A stretch of 64,000 nt of DNA from Bradyrhizobium japonicum USDA 6 (GTDB lineage: Bacteria > Pseudomonadota > Alphaproteobacteria > Rhizobiales > Xanthobacteraceae): positions 3,140,001 through 3,204,000 of the forward strand of contig NC_017249.1 of the NCBI RefSeq assembly GCF_000284375.1. Direction: 5' to 3'. Shown piece by piece: positions 50,711-58,422 of this stretch (position 1 is its first letter; every line of letters begins with the position of its first letter). The notes under the pieces were generated by a model. That model saw nothing but the letters and a program-made list of their open reading frames with translations. It was not told the origin of the DNA and made no database searches. Position numbers and translations under genes: made by a program.

Positions 50711-52069
50711 TCATGCTACCTGCTGAGTTCGTTCTTGCCCCTCGCCCAGAGTGTTTGGCTCCAATCGGACTTGGGTAACGGTGCTTCGGCTAGCCCCGGG
50801 ACCGAGCCAATTGATCAGAGCTTTATGTTCCTTTAGCGACTCACCAAGTGCGGAAAACACGACGGTACTGATAGCTTGCTGTTGGCTGCGCAGGTGGTCT
50901 TCAACCAGCTTGTGCCGAGTGACATAGCCTGCGTTCACGCCAGGGATAGAATGGTTCATGAGGAGCTTAGCATCGAATTCGGAAACGCCGGCAGCGGTCG
51001 CAATCGTCCGAAATGTTTGACGAAGGTCATTGCCCCATTTTGACAAGACCTCTCGATCTTCCTTTGTTTCCGCTAAGTGTCCAGAGGCGCTCTCAGCGGG
51101 GAACAACCACTTTTGCGCCTGAGACGGCTGCATTTGCCTGCCGAAACGAAGCACCCGAATGAGACACAGGATCATTTGCCGAGATAGCGGGATGTCGAAC
51201 GCTCGCTTGCTGCCTCCTTTGGGCTTTGGGATGTGAAGCGTACGCCGTCGAAAATTTATGTGTTCGGGTCTGGCCTGCTGCAAGGCGGTGGGTCTAGATC
51301 CACACAGCAATGCTAAAAGATGGAATTCGCGCCGGATTGGGTTCTCTAGATTGGCCAGTTCGAAAAACCATCCTTTCAAATCGCCGGTCCCCATACCAGT
51401 ATTCCTGCGCTCTTCCTGATTCCAATCGACAGCATCTGCGGGGTTGTCACGCGGCAGCGATCGATTGGTCTTCCGCGCATGATTGTAGATGGCCCGCAGC
51501 GTCCGCATGCTGCCATTCGCGATGTAGGGACCGTTCTCCTTAGTAAGCTGATCATGCTTTTTGGCGACGCGAGCGGGATCATTCGCAAGATCCAGCAAAG
51601 GGGTCTTCAGCCATTCCGAAAAGAGGCGTTCAACGTGATCGCGATACCCGCTGATCGTTTTCTCGCTACGGCCTTTTCGGATCAAGTGGGCTTCCAGGTA
51701 GCGTTGCCAAGTCTGCTCCAGGGTAGCGGCCCCTACAGCACCATTCCCATCGGTCGCGGCTTGTTCTGAGTTTCCGTTCTCCCTCGCTTTCGGGTGCTGT
51801 CCCTTGCTGATCTGAGCAAGATATTCCTTGGCAATCGCGCGGGCTGCCCTGGTCGTCAACTCGCTGGCGTCACCGATCGATACTCTGATGGAGGAGGCCC
51901 GCTTTCCTCGTTGTCTAAGATCACCTTGAACAGTGAAGGTCCTTTTTCGCTTCCCGACGACCACGAAGAAGCCTTTCAACTCGGTGTCGCGAGCCAAATA
52001 CCAGCCATCTTCAGGAGTCGGCAGCTGAGCGATGGCCTTATCGCTGAGAGCAATGCGAATGTCGGTCAT
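50711..52069 (-). CDS. int: Tyrosine-type site-specific integrase
   Basis: 452 residues. An N-terminal arm-binding domain (DKAIAQLPTPEDGWYLARDT; GFFVVVGKRKRTFTVQ) is followed by a core-binding SAM-like domain (LEQTWQRYLEAHLIRKGRSE) and a catalytic domain. Catalytic residues: Arg in LLALLCGSRPTALQQ, Lys region in LHIPKPKGGSKRAFDIPL, and the box LRQTFRTIATAAGV. The final segment (LMNHSIPGVNAGYVTRHKLV) holds the His-x-x-x... and nucleophile Tyr in AGYV. The gene points away from a tRNA-like attachment site 170-230 bases upstream, the usual order for a genomic island. Confidence 0.92.
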   Translation of the reverse strand: MTDIRIALSDKAIAQLPTPEDGWYLARDTELKGFFVVVGKRKRTFTVQGDLRQRGKRASSIRVSIGDASELTTRAARAIAKEYLAQISKGQHPKARENGNSEQAATDGNGAVGAATLEQTWQRYLEAHLIRKGRSEKTISGYRDHVERLFSEWLKTPLLDLANDPARVAKKHDQLTKENGPYIANGSMRTLRAIYNHARKTNRSLPRDNPADAVDWNQEERRNTGMGTGDLKGWFFELANLENPIRREFHLLALLCGSRPTALQQARPEHINFRRRTLHIPKPKGGSKRAFDIPLSRQMILCLIRVLRFGRQMQPSQAQKWLFPAESASGHLAETKEDREVLSKWGNDLRQTFRTIATAAGVSEFDAKLLMNHSIPGVNAGYVTRHKLVEDHLRSQQQAISTVVFSALGESLKEHKALINWLGPGASRSTVTQVRLEPNTLGEGQERTQQVA

Positions 52070-52088
52070 GAGGGTCGACGTGAACTGC

Positions 52089-52352
52089 TAAAACGGTTTT
52101 CAAACGGTTTTGGCGAACTGAGGTGTTTGAAGGTCAGGGTTCGCTGGGCTGCGAAGCTATGCGACAAGTCTCTATAAATAAAAGACCTTTCTCGACTTCA
52201 TCGTAGTGTGGCGCAGATTCAGAAATCGCAGAGAGGCGCCGGTTTTGAACTCTTAATCAGCGGGTCCCAGGTTCGAGCCCTGGTGCGCCCACCAAATCAG
52301 TAGTTTAGCGGGCAAAACCGTTTGAGCGTCTGATTTTTCAAACGGTCTTTTT
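52089..52352. other. Attachment-site region with repeated arm-type sequences
   Basis: A tRNA-like core (52240-52296) is flanked on the left by AAACGGTTTT (52091-52100) and CAAACGGTTTT (52101-52111), and on the right by ACCGTTTGA (52317-52325) and TCAAACGGT (52338-52346). The latter two form a hairpin followed by CTTTTT, so a terminator is also possible. Repeats on both sides of a core match the arm-and-core layout of integrase attachment sites. Confidence 0.6.
52240..52296 (+). tRNA. tRNA-Lys(CTT)-like 3' fragment, probable att core
   Basis: The sequence from the anticodon loop (CTCTTAATCAG) through a perfect T-arm (CCAGG-TTCGAGC-CCTGG) to CCA reads as a tRNA-Lys with anticodon CTT. The 5' half does not fold into a proper D-arm, so this is a 3' remnant rather than a working gene, as left by island integration. 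The intact gene is not in the window. Confidence 0.6.
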
Positions 52353-52416
52353 CAAACCAACGGCCAACAGCGCCCGATAAAGAGGGGCGTCGCGCGACAC
52401 TCAGCAGTTTGTTGGG

Positions 52417-52584
52417 ATGACGGAACGGATCCTAGGCGTCGATCGGCAATTGCAGGCCGCGATCATCGCGAAAGTTGAGCAGTGCCGCAGGGCAAACCAA
52501 GTTGATGATCCAGTGACGGCTCAACGTCGCGGCGATCTTGCGGTCAAATATATCCATCAGATCAAGAGCGCCGCTGTCGAGTAA
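52417..52584 (+). CDS. Small hypothetical protein, 55 aa
   Basis: MTERILGVDRQLQAAIIAKV, then helices with CRRANQVDDPVTAQRRGDLA and a C-terminal IHQIKSAAVE. Plausible codon use and composition, no paralogue in the window and a weak ribosome site. Lies directly right of the attachment region. Confidence 0.5.
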   Translation: MTERILGVDRQLQAAIIAKVEQCRRANQVDDPVTAQRRGDLAVKYIHQIKSAAVE

Positions 52585-52605
52585 GTCCGCCAACTAAGGC
52601 GTCCT

Positions 52606-52852
52606 CGCGCTGTTGCACCGGCTGTCTCGGCGACATCGGCATCCCGGCGTCCCACGCCGCCCGGGGACTTTGCAGGCTGGTTCGAAGCCTATCTTGGCGC
52701 CGCTGGTACACATTCGATGCAGGCAACAGCACTCCGCGATTCGGCCGCGTCCTGATCGCGCAAGGCCGCGATGCGGCGGATGTTCCGATCGCCCAAACTT
52801 TCGACCCAACACGCTCGTCAGCTTCAAGGTGCGGACTGATGAGCGTGTGTAA
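52606..52852 (+). pseudogene. Remnant of a third transglutaminase-like protein 1
   Basis: Encodes, across frameshifts, the C-terminal third of the proteins at 12735 and 41041: ACTGCLGDIGIP, then [10 protein letters not shown] in one frame, [28 protein letters not shown], and LVSFKVRTDE in another. The N-terminal two thirds, including the catalytic Cys, are gone. It shows a third copy once existed here. Confidence 0.7.
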
Positions 52853-52896
52853 AGGGCTCGCCTTGGGCGATTGGCTACCAGGCGGCTGAGATTGAT

Positions 52897-52986
52897 CTCG
52901 CTAATTGGTTAGAAGGCTGCTACACAGTTCACATCACCGCGCGCTACGTGGCTGTTATCGGTGACTGAGAGCGTTGCGCTCCCGCC
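52897..52986 (+). promoter_or_regulatory. 90-bp promoter/leader cassette, copy b
   Basis: CTCGCTAATTGG, TACACA, 6 nt, ATCACCG, 19 nt, CGGTGACTGAGAGC, GTT, GCGCTCCCGCC. The membrane-peptide ATG follows 23 nt later. Confidence 0.75.
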
Positions 52987-53009
52987 TCAACCCAAGAGAA
53001 GGCGGTCAG

Positions 53010-53111
53010 ATGTCAAATTCCGACAAATTCGACATTCGTGAGTGGCTCGTACCACCCTTGTTGGTACCGGTCTTCCTCGTACTGCTGATTGCGGTGACGG
53101 CCATTTTATAG
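53010..53111 (+). CDS. 33-aa single-pass membrane peptide, third copy
   Basis: MSNSDKFDIREWLVPPLLVP then VFLVLLIAVTAIL. Shares KF..REWLVPP and the helix with the peptides at 15169 and 48743. The short C-terminal IQW end is missing. GAAGGCGG lies before the ATG and cassette copy b upstream. Confidence 0.8.
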   Translation: MSNSDKFDIREWLVPPLLVPVFLVLLIAVTAIL

Positions 53112-53190
53112 CGGTAAATCCGTTCAATCACGATGCGTCAGAACTGCAAACCGGGGCGTTGAGCCAGTTCAGGCCAAACGGGAGCCCAAA

Positions 53191-53385
53191 ATGGCAAACA
53201 CGGCAATCATCAGGGATGCCTACGGGGTTCCGGCAATCTTCGTTGGTTCGAAGACTGGCCGGGACGATGCGCCCTTTGTCTTCGTGAGGGTCGGAGGTGA
53301 GGAGCGCCGGATGCGTTGGTCCGAATGGGATGCTCTTCCGGCCTGGACCGGCGAGAGCCCCACCTGGGCGAGTAAAACCAAATAG
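53191..53385 (+). CDS. Small hypothetical protein, 64 aa
   Basis: Begins MANTAIIRDAYGVPAIFVGS and has a beta-rich middle (APFVFVRVGGEERRMRWSEW). GGGAGC lies before the ATG. Soluble; no domain recognised. Its compact, Trp-rich sequence and clear start argue for a gene. The secreted 90-aa protein starts 16 bases after its stop, so both may be one transcript. Confidence 0.65.
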   Translation: MANTAIIRDAYGVPAIFVGSKTGRDDAPFVFVRVGGEERRMRWSEWDALPAWTGESPTWASKTK

Positions 53386-53401
53386 CTATGGAGTGCTCAG
53401 C

Positions 53402-53674
53402 ATGAGGATGGTTCGAACAGGCAGATGGACCGCGGCGCTTTTGCTGACATCCGCACTGGGCACATTCACGCCAGCAGCTGTTGCCGCGGAGCCGAATTGC
53501 CGTGCGATCGAAAGCACCAGCGCCCGCCTTTCCTGTTACGATGCGGCATTTCCTCCAAAAGCCAGGAAGCCCGCCGAAGCCGGCATCGACTCATCGTCAG
53601 GCTACAAGGATCCATTTCTTGCGGAAGAAGCCCGAACCGCCGCGAAGCTCAAGAATATTTGCCGCGGTTGCTGA
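53402..53674 (+). CDS. Secreted hypothetical protein, 90 aa
   Basis: The ATG at 53402 gives a signal peptide (RWTAALLLTSALGTFTPAAVAA) followed by a mature part with CRAIESTSARLSCYDAAFPP, the two-Cys motif (ARLxCYDxAF) found at the start of many small periplasmic proteins of alphaproteobacteria. C-terminal helix ends KNICRGC. Function unknown. The longer frame from 53297 would overlap the previous gene. Confidence 0.75.
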   Translation: MRMVRTGRWTAALLLTSALGTFTPAAVAAEPNCRAIESTSARLSCYDAAFPPKARKPAEAGIDSSSGYKDPFLAEEARTAAKLKNICRGC

Positions 53675-53973
53675 GTTTCGCTTCCGAACATGCGCGCCAA
53701 TTAAGAGACCTATAAGATGACGAACGATGCTAAAGATCGCCGAGTGGGCCGCCAACGAAAGCGCGCTCTTCATCTGGCGGGCACGGCTTTGGATGGGAGG
53801 GCAGACCACTCTGCGATTCTAAGGACCCATCGGCCAGAAAGCAGCGCCTGCTTGACGGGCCAGCGGAATTCAAAGCGGTCCGCGTCGATCGTTCGAAGAG
53901 ACTTCAAGCGATGCTGAGTAACCGAGGTTTGTCGCCGCGTACGGTTGCTTTAGCCCCATAGTCGTGATCGCGT
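53675..53973. other. Intergenic region
   Basis: No gene, EcfG box, cassette or palindrome is visible. Confidence 0.4.
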
Positions 53974-54153
53974 ATGGAACATCAGGGCATTAAATATACG
54001 GTGGTCCAGACGATCAATCCGCCCGGCTGGAAATGGTCGTTTGAGCGAGACGGTCGGTCACCCCGAACCGGAATTGCCTTCAATCGAGTGGAGGCTGTCA
54101 GCGCAGCTGAACGAGCGATCAGCCGATCGCTCAGAGATCAGCAACGCCAATAG
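53974..54153 (+). CDS. Conserved small hypothetical protein, 59 aa
   Basis: MEHQGIKYTVVQTINPPGWK, then WSFERDGRSPRTGIAFNRVE and AVSAAERAISRSLRD. The YTVVQT..P.GWKW..E pattern, one small beta-sheet plus a C-terminal helix, looks like a recurrent rhizobial small protein. No paralogue in the window. No strong ribosome site. Confidence 0.65.
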   Translation: MEHQGIKYTVVQTINPPGWKWSFERDGRSPRTGIAFNRVEAVSAAERAISRSLRDQQRQ

Positions 54154-54345
54154 AAGCGCTCGGTGTGCAGCTCCTGCTTCAATTTGAATTTGGCCTCTGT
54201 CGTAAGGCGCAAGTGCTGATCACAGAAAGGTCGGCGCCAGGGCGGAGAATTGCAAGAGAGTTGCTCCCTGCCAGTACTGCATTGCAGACCATCGACTAGC
54301 TTCCGGCACTTCGCAAATAGTTCCTGCCAGGAACCGAACAAAGCG

Positions 54346-54437
54346 CTCGCTATTCGACAGATAAAGGCGCACTGTCCCACTGCCATCGAACGGCCCATAG
54401 CATCTATCGGTGGTGTGAACGCAAGTTGCGCTCCCGC
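54346..54437 (+). promoter_or_regulatory. 92-bp promoter/leader cassette, copy c
   Basis: CTCGCTATTCG, then CCATCG and CGGTGG 19 nt apart, then GTTGCGCTCCCGC. Here both arms of the inverted repeat differ from the other copies yet still pair (with one G.U), a compensatory change favouring an RNA stem or a true palindromic site. Confidence 0.7.
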
Positions 54438-54462
54438 TCAACCCCGCAGCGGAGCGTCATAC

Positions 54463-54663
54463 ATGCCGGCTCAACGGTCCCTAGAACAATCCTCGACATT
54501 CGAATACCGCCTCGCGCAAGAGGCGATCAATCTCCGCCTACAGGCCAGGGGAATGCCCGCTGGCGTCCGCCGCACGGAGCTTCTGCGAAAAGCCCGGCAG
54601 ATCGATGTTGCCGGGGACATCAACAAGTGGCTAACCTCGCCGGGACTGCAGCCGCCATCTTGA
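54463..54663 (+). CDS. Small conserved hypothetical protein (RKARQ family)
   Basis: 66 residues, MPAQRSLEQSSTFEYRLAQE then LRLQARGMPAGVRRTELLRK and ARQIDVAGDINKWLTSPG. Clear relative of 1705, 40623 and 57934; the N-terminal ~25 residues vary, while the RKAxQ...W core is fixed. Its ATG follows cassette copy c. Soluble helical protein, function unknown. Confidence 0.75.
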   Translation: MPAQRSLEQSSTFEYRLAQEAINLRLQARGMPAGVRRTELLRKARQIDVAGDINKWLTSPGLQPPS

Positions 54664-54765
54664 ATTTTGGTCTCGTTCTTGTCCGACGTGATGAACTTCA
54701 GCACGCCATGCGGAGACCAACCTTTATCGGGATTTTACTCTCACCTTCCCGGGGCTGGTAAGCCG

Positions 54766-54799
54766 CCGCCTGCGCTTTATTTAAGCGGGCGGCGTTTTT
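54766..54799 (+). terminator. Rho-independent terminator
   Basis: CCGCC/GGCGG outer and CGCTT/AAGCG inner stems, then CGTTTTT. About 100 bases after the RKARQ-family gene. Confidence 0.75.
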
Positions 54800-54928
54800 G
54801 CTTGCGATGGAAAGCCATTGAATGCGATGTCCAGCGGCCGACTGATATAGCCGCAGTCACGCAGAAGGCCTCCGCGAGGAACGACGTAACAACGGTTGCA
54901 TTGCCCTTCCTAAGCGAAAGGGCCAAGC

Positions 54929-55159
54929 ATGACCCGGTACTACTTCGACATCCGGGACGACGCCGGCCTTTGGCCGGATGAGGAAGGCTTGGAGTTCGAT
55001 ACTCAGCAAGAGGCAGAGGTGGAGGCCGCCCAGTCACTGGCAGGCTTGGCTAGGGAGTTTGCCTCGATACAGCAAGACGTTGCCGTCGAAGTGCGAACGG
55101 ATATTGAGCGCGTGTTCCAAGCCGCGTTCATCTTCGATAGAAGCACGACGAAGCAGTAG
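54929..55159 (+). CDS. DUF6894-like small protein
   Basis: 76 residues, MTRYYFDIRDDAGLWPDEEG followed by LEFDTQQEAEVEAAQSLAGL. The YYFDxRD..G...DEEGxE pattern is that of a very common rhizobial family (DUF6894). Single alpha/beta domain, cytosolic; function unknown. AAAGGG lies before the ATG. Confidence 0.8.
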   Translation: MTRYYFDIRDDAGLWPDEEGLEFDTQQEAEVEAAQSLAGLAREFASIQQDVAVEVRTDIERVFQAAFIFDRSTTKQ

Positions 55160-55224
55160 GACCTGGCATCCTCTCGCATCCAGTCGCGCGCATGGCTTCA
55201 CGCTGCGCCGCATCCAGATCGCGC

Positions 55225-55617
55225 CTAGTTCTTGCCGGGCGCTTGGATCGTCTCAAGAACCTCGCCGTTGGCATCCCCTGCGTGAACGTCATGCCGACTC
55301 CACAACGCGGCGGCCCAAGGCCGCCGCAACCGCATCGGCACCCCGCCGCGCGGCGGTGGCTCGTCGTCGTCTCCGTCGAGGCGACGCAGCGCGGCGAGGA
55401 TGTCGGCGAGCCGGATCGTGTGGCCCATGCCGGGGATCTCGCGTAGCGCGGGGCAGGATTCGACCGCGAACATGTCGGACGCCCAGGACGACAAGATGAT
55501 CCGCTTCTCCGGTGCGGAGAGTTCGTTGTCGTTCAGGACATCCTCCGGAGACGCATAGTGCGCGGCCGGATGGAAGAATGGATTGAGATTTCCGGTGTTC
55601 GTGTTGGCGTTGCTCAT
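55225..55617 (-). CDS. Conserved hypothetical protein, 130 aa
   Basis: The N-terminal half contains FHPAAHYASPEDVLNDNELS and APEKRIILSSWASDMFAVES, a recurrent rhizobial pattern (PEDVL.D..LS..EKR.IL..WASD). The C-terminal half is Arg/Asp-rich and likely disordered. It lies 79 bases downstream of the hsp20 gene on the same strand and may share its transcript. Function unknown. Confidence 0.75.
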   Translation of the reverse strand: MSNANTNTGNLNPFFHPAAHYASPEDVLNDNELSAPEKRIILSSWASDMFAVESCPALREIPGMGHTIRLADILAALRRLDGDDDEPPPRGGVPMRLRRPWAAALWSRHDVHAGDANGEVLETIQAPGKN

Positions 55618-55696
55618 CGGTTGGGCTCCCCTTTACGCTCCTTTTCTCGAGATCGCTTTCGGTTCGGGCGGCGACGACCGTCGCCCGAACTGGTCG

Positions 55697-56188
55697 TTAC
55701 TGCTTGTTGATCGCGATGCGTTTGACCCCGGCGCGCGGGTTCTCGGACTTCGGGAGGGAGATCGTCAGGACGCCGTTCTTGAACGACGCCTCGGCCCTGT
55801 CCTCCTCGACGTCCTCAAGGGCGATCTGCCGCTGGAACGAGCCGTAGTGGCGCTCGGTGAAGTATCTGCCTTCGTCCTTCTGCTCGCTCTTTTTCTCGCC
55901 TCGGATGGTCAGCACCCCGTTCGCGATTTCGATCTGGACGTCATTCTCCGTCATGCCGGGAAGCTCGGCCGAGATGGTCAGCGCCTTGTCGGTCTCGCTG
56001 AGCTCGATCTTGGGCCAGCCGAATTGCCCTTCCATGAACGGCGACAGGCCCGTCCCGCCGAAGCCGCGGATGACATCGTCGAACATTCGGTTCATTTCGC
56101 GATGCAGCGTCATGAACGGATCGTGGGGGCCGCGCGCCGGCGCAAGCTCCTGGTTTCTCGACCAGGGAATGAGATCACGAACTGCCAT
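55697..56188 (-). CDS. Small heat-shock protein Hsp20
   Basis: 163 residues. The alpha-crystallin domain spans ~55-150: ELSETDKALTISAELPGMTE, DVQIEIANGVLTIRGEKKSE, EASFKNGVLTISLPK, with the short C-terminal IxI-type tail (RIAINKQ). ATP-independent holdase that binds unfolding proteins in the cytoplasm as large oligomers. GAAGGAG precedes the ATG. The second hsp20 gene ends 81 bases upstream; the two are probably one heat-induced operon. Confidence 0.93.
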   Translation of the reverse strand: MAVRDLIPWSRNQELAPARGPHDPFMTLHREMNRMFDDVIRGFGGTGLSPFMEGQFGWPKIELSETDKALTISAELPGMTENDVQIEIANGVLTIRGEKKSEQKDEGRYFTERHYGSFQRQIALEDVEEDRAEASFKNGVLTISLPKSENPRAGVKRIAINKQ

Positions 56189-56269
56189 GGTTTTCTCCTT
56201 CGTTGCATGAGCCAGGGAGCGCGGCCACGCTTGCGCGCACCGCGTTCCGCTGTCGAACCTGATCCGGTG

Positions 56270-56730
56270 TCAGGCCGCCTTCTTCTGCTCGATCTGCGAG
56301 GCGGGAGAGGCGCCGCTCCCAATCTGGATCCGGCGCGGCTTCATGGCTTCCGGCACCTCGCGGACTAGATCGATGATCAGCAGTCCATCGCGGAAGGAAG
56401 CCTCGTTCACCTGAACGTAGTCGGCCAGGTTGAACACGCGCCGGAACGGCCTTGCGGCGATGCCCTGATACAGGTACTCGCCGGCCGCCTTCTCAGGCTT
56501 CCTGCCCTCGATGGTCAGCGCGTTCTGCTCGGCCGTCACGGCGATGTCGTCCGGGCCGAAACCGGCGACGGCGAGCGAGATCCGGTAGTGGTCTTCACCG
56601 GAGCGTTCGATGTTGTAGGGGGATAGTGCTCTTCGCTTGCCTGGCGCAACGTGCTGTCGACGAGGTCGGCCAGGTGGTCGAAGCCGATGGTGGAGCGCCA
56701 CAGGGGCGCGAAGTCAAAGGTGGTCCTCAT
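56270..56730 (-). CDS. Small heat-shock protein Hsp20, IbpA/HspA-like (frameshifted)
   Basis: The ATG at 56730 gives MRTTFDFAPLWRSTIGFDHL, the typical class A bradyrhizobial start. The frame slips at a five-base C-run (plus G 56618-56622); one more base restores YPPYNIERSGEDHYRISLAV, then FGPDDIAVTAEQNALTIEGR and FRDGLLIIDLVREVPE, the alpha-crystallin domain. Repaired length 153 residues. GGAGGA lies before the ATG inside a ROSE-like leader. Cytosolic holdase. Either an error or a recent mutation. Confidence 0.87.
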
Positions 56731-56840
56731 AACCAAGTCCTCCAAAGAGCAAGCTGGATACAAGGAGCGCAAGGCAGGAGTCAGAGCGGGTCTGATACCG
56801 GCCCGGCGCCCGCGCCGGACCCGTGAAGGCGCCCGGCACA
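56731..56840 (-). promoter_or_regulatory. ROSE-like RNA thermometer
   Basis: Just upstream of the hsp20 ATG the minus strand reads TTGCTC, TTT, GGAGGA, so the Shine-Dalgarno can be paired by a U-rich anti-SD, as in the last hairpin of bradyrhizobial ROSE elements. Further 5' hairpins are suggested by GC-rich repeats (GGCGCGGGCGCC). Heating would open the SD and allow translation; inferred from the family. Confidence 0.65.
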
Positions 56841-57053
56841 CCGCTCTCGCGGCGAAAAATGACTTAGAAAAGCGCAAAGGCCTTTCAAGAGGTGGCCGAA
56901 AAAATTGCGGGTGGCTGCGTGCCCGTCGACCCGTGCCCGGGACGACAGAGGCGCTTGACAGTTATTCGAGCCCGGATATTTTGCGTCGGGAATTCGCTTT
57001 CCCGGTTTTCTCAACACCGAAAAGGACCGTGACGACCGTCAGGAGAGACGACG

Positions 57054-57359
57054 ATGCTCGACGAAGATCTGGCCCGCATCCGTGCGCACCGCAACAATAT
57101 CCATCGCTATCGGCGACTGCTTCGGACGAAGGTCTCGGAGTTGGAACGCCAGTTCATCGAACGGCGCCTCGCCGAGGAGCAGACCGCACTCGATGCGCTG
57201 ACCGCCGATACCTTCCCCGTCGCGTTTGCGATGCCGAAAGGTTCGGCTGGCTCCGAAGGGGCGGGGCCGAGCCATGAGCGACATCCGCGGCCTCCTGATC
57301 CGCGGCAGCGAGAAGGTCATCGGGCACTACCGGCTGTTGCTGGCGAGCGCCAAAACTGA
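57054..57359 (+). CDS. Small helical hypothetical protein, possibly frameshifted at its end
   Basis: MLDEDLARIRAHRNNIHRYR, then LRTKVSELERQFIERRLAEE and TALDALTADTFPVAF. The first ~70 residues are a helical domain seen in many small bradyrhizobial proteins. After GSAGSEGAG the sequence becomes Arg/Pro-rich and overlaps the next gene by 86 bases. A one-base change in the G-runs near 57260 would give a stop overlapping the next ATG, so the real end is probably 57277. AGGAG precedes the ATG. Confidence 0.7.
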   Translation: MLDEDLARIRAHRNNIHRYRRLLRTKVSELERQFIERRLAEEQTALDALTADTFPVAFAMPKGSAGSEGAGPSHERHPRPPDPRQREGHRALPAVAGERQN

Positions 57360-57453
57360 CAGCGAGCGTCAGCTCTATCAGACCCGCATCGACCGGGAGC
57401 AACGGCTGCTCGATCAGCTCCAAGGTAACTTTCCGGATCGGTCTGCCGCCTGA
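57274..57453 (+). CDS. Small helical hypothetical protein, 59 aa
   Basis: MSDIRGLLIRGSEKVIGHYR, then SAKTDSERQLYQTRIDREQR. Helical, with the same DREQRLLD/ERQ style as the previous gene, probably a divergent tandem partner in one operon (ATGA-type overlap inferred). GGGGCGGGG lies upstream. Cytosolic; function unknown. Confidence 0.65.
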   Translation: MSDIRGLLIRGSEKVIGHYRLLLASAKTDSERQLYQTRIDREQRLLDQLQGNFPDRSAA

Positions 57454-57621
57454 TTGGTGCCTCGCATCAGCTGCCTTCTTTCGAAGCCCTGAGCTTCGGA
57501 CAGCTGTCCCAAAGCGAAGCCAGCGCCACGCTAATTTGAGCGACGGCTTCGTCCGCGGCGATGCCAAGCGGATCCTGACAGGTCGGTTGGAAGGCGTCGC
57601 CGCGGACATGCGATCGGGGCC

Positions 57622-57765
57622 TCAATGCAACTGCATGCGGAGTCTCTTGATGATCTCCCATAGATCGTTCGCGTACTCCCCGATAGCTCGCCGGGTCTCC
57701 GCCACGCGCGACGGCTTGGCCTTCGGCGTCTTCCTCACCGGACCTCGCTCGTCGGGCTGGTTCAT
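57622..57765 (-). CDS. Small hypothetical protein, 47 aa
   Basis: MNQPDERGPVRKTPKAKPSR followed by a helix (ETRRAIGEYANDLWEIIKRL). The basic N-terminus and amphipathic helix are typical of small DNA- or membrane-associated proteins. The start is the ATG at 57765; longer frames to 57915 are Ser/His-rich and doubtful. Weak ribosome site. Confidence 0.5.
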   Translation of the reverse strand: MNQPDERGPVRKTPKAKPSRVAETRRAIGEYANDLWEIIKRLRMQLH

Positions 57766-57933
57766 GGGAAGAAAGTTCCGCTCAACCGAGCGGGACCACT
57801 GACCCAAATCAAAAAAGCTCGAAACGATGTGCCAGTGTTCGATTTTGCGCAATGAGGATGCTGAATGAGATGGTTGACCTTCCAAGCTCGCTCGGTGTGT
57901 GCCCGCCTTCTCCATCAGCGTCGTCCCGCGCAG

Positions 57934-58136
57934 CTACGGCGACTTCGACGACACCGAGGGCGCTAACCAGGCCTCAATCTTGGCCGAACGCTCAGTCAGC
58001 TCGGCCTTCCGAAGCAGCCTCTTGCGTTCTTCGCCTTCCGGAGCCTCTTCCGCCCGCCGCCTGGCCAGCTTCGCCATCGCCAAAAGGCGCTCTTGCAGCG
58101 AACCTGGGGGCGGCTGCGGTTACGTTTGACTGACAC
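57934..58136 (-). pseudogene. RKARQ-family small protein under EcfG promoter (frameshifted)
   Basis: A GTG at 58136 (GGAG nine bases upstream) gives MSVKRNRSRP; the frame slips at the G-run 58106-58110. In the next frame GSLQERLLAMAKLARRRAEE, then RKRLLRKAELTERSAKIEAW follow to a stop at 57934. The RKAE...IEAWL core identifies the family of 1705 and 54463. Unlike those, it has an exact EcfG promoter 29 bases before the GTG. Confidence 0.7.
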
Positions 58137-58164
58137 GACTGAAATCTCCAGTTTCTGGTCCCCT

Positions 58165-58189
58165 AACGGTTTAGGAACATCGCGGTTCC
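58165..58189 (-). promoter_or_regulatory. EcfG-type promoter, exact
   Basis: Minus strand GGAAC (58189-58185), 16 nt, CGTT (58168-58165). The -35 box is also half of an inverted repeat TAGGAAC-N6-GTTCCTA (58172-58191). Confidence 0.75.
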
Positions 58190-58422
58190 TAGAGAATTGA
58201 CCCGCAATTCGGCCAAGCGTCCCGTCGGGGGATTGCATGAAACAGCTCGATGAGCCTACCAAAACCATACGTGATGCCGCCCTCGAGAATGCCTGCCGCA
58301 CGGCGACGATCATCTTTTCCGAAAAGCGATAGCCCAGAAGCTGATCCACAGCGTGAGTCGGCGAGCCGCAAGTCGGCTTAATGATCCACGCGATTTGGCG
58401 CGCGAAAGAGAGCTAGCGTCTC

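Noticed and set aside
55583..56368. Long plus-strand open frame across the hsp20 genes
   Set aside because: It is the antisense shadow of the Hsp20 coding regions on the minus strand.
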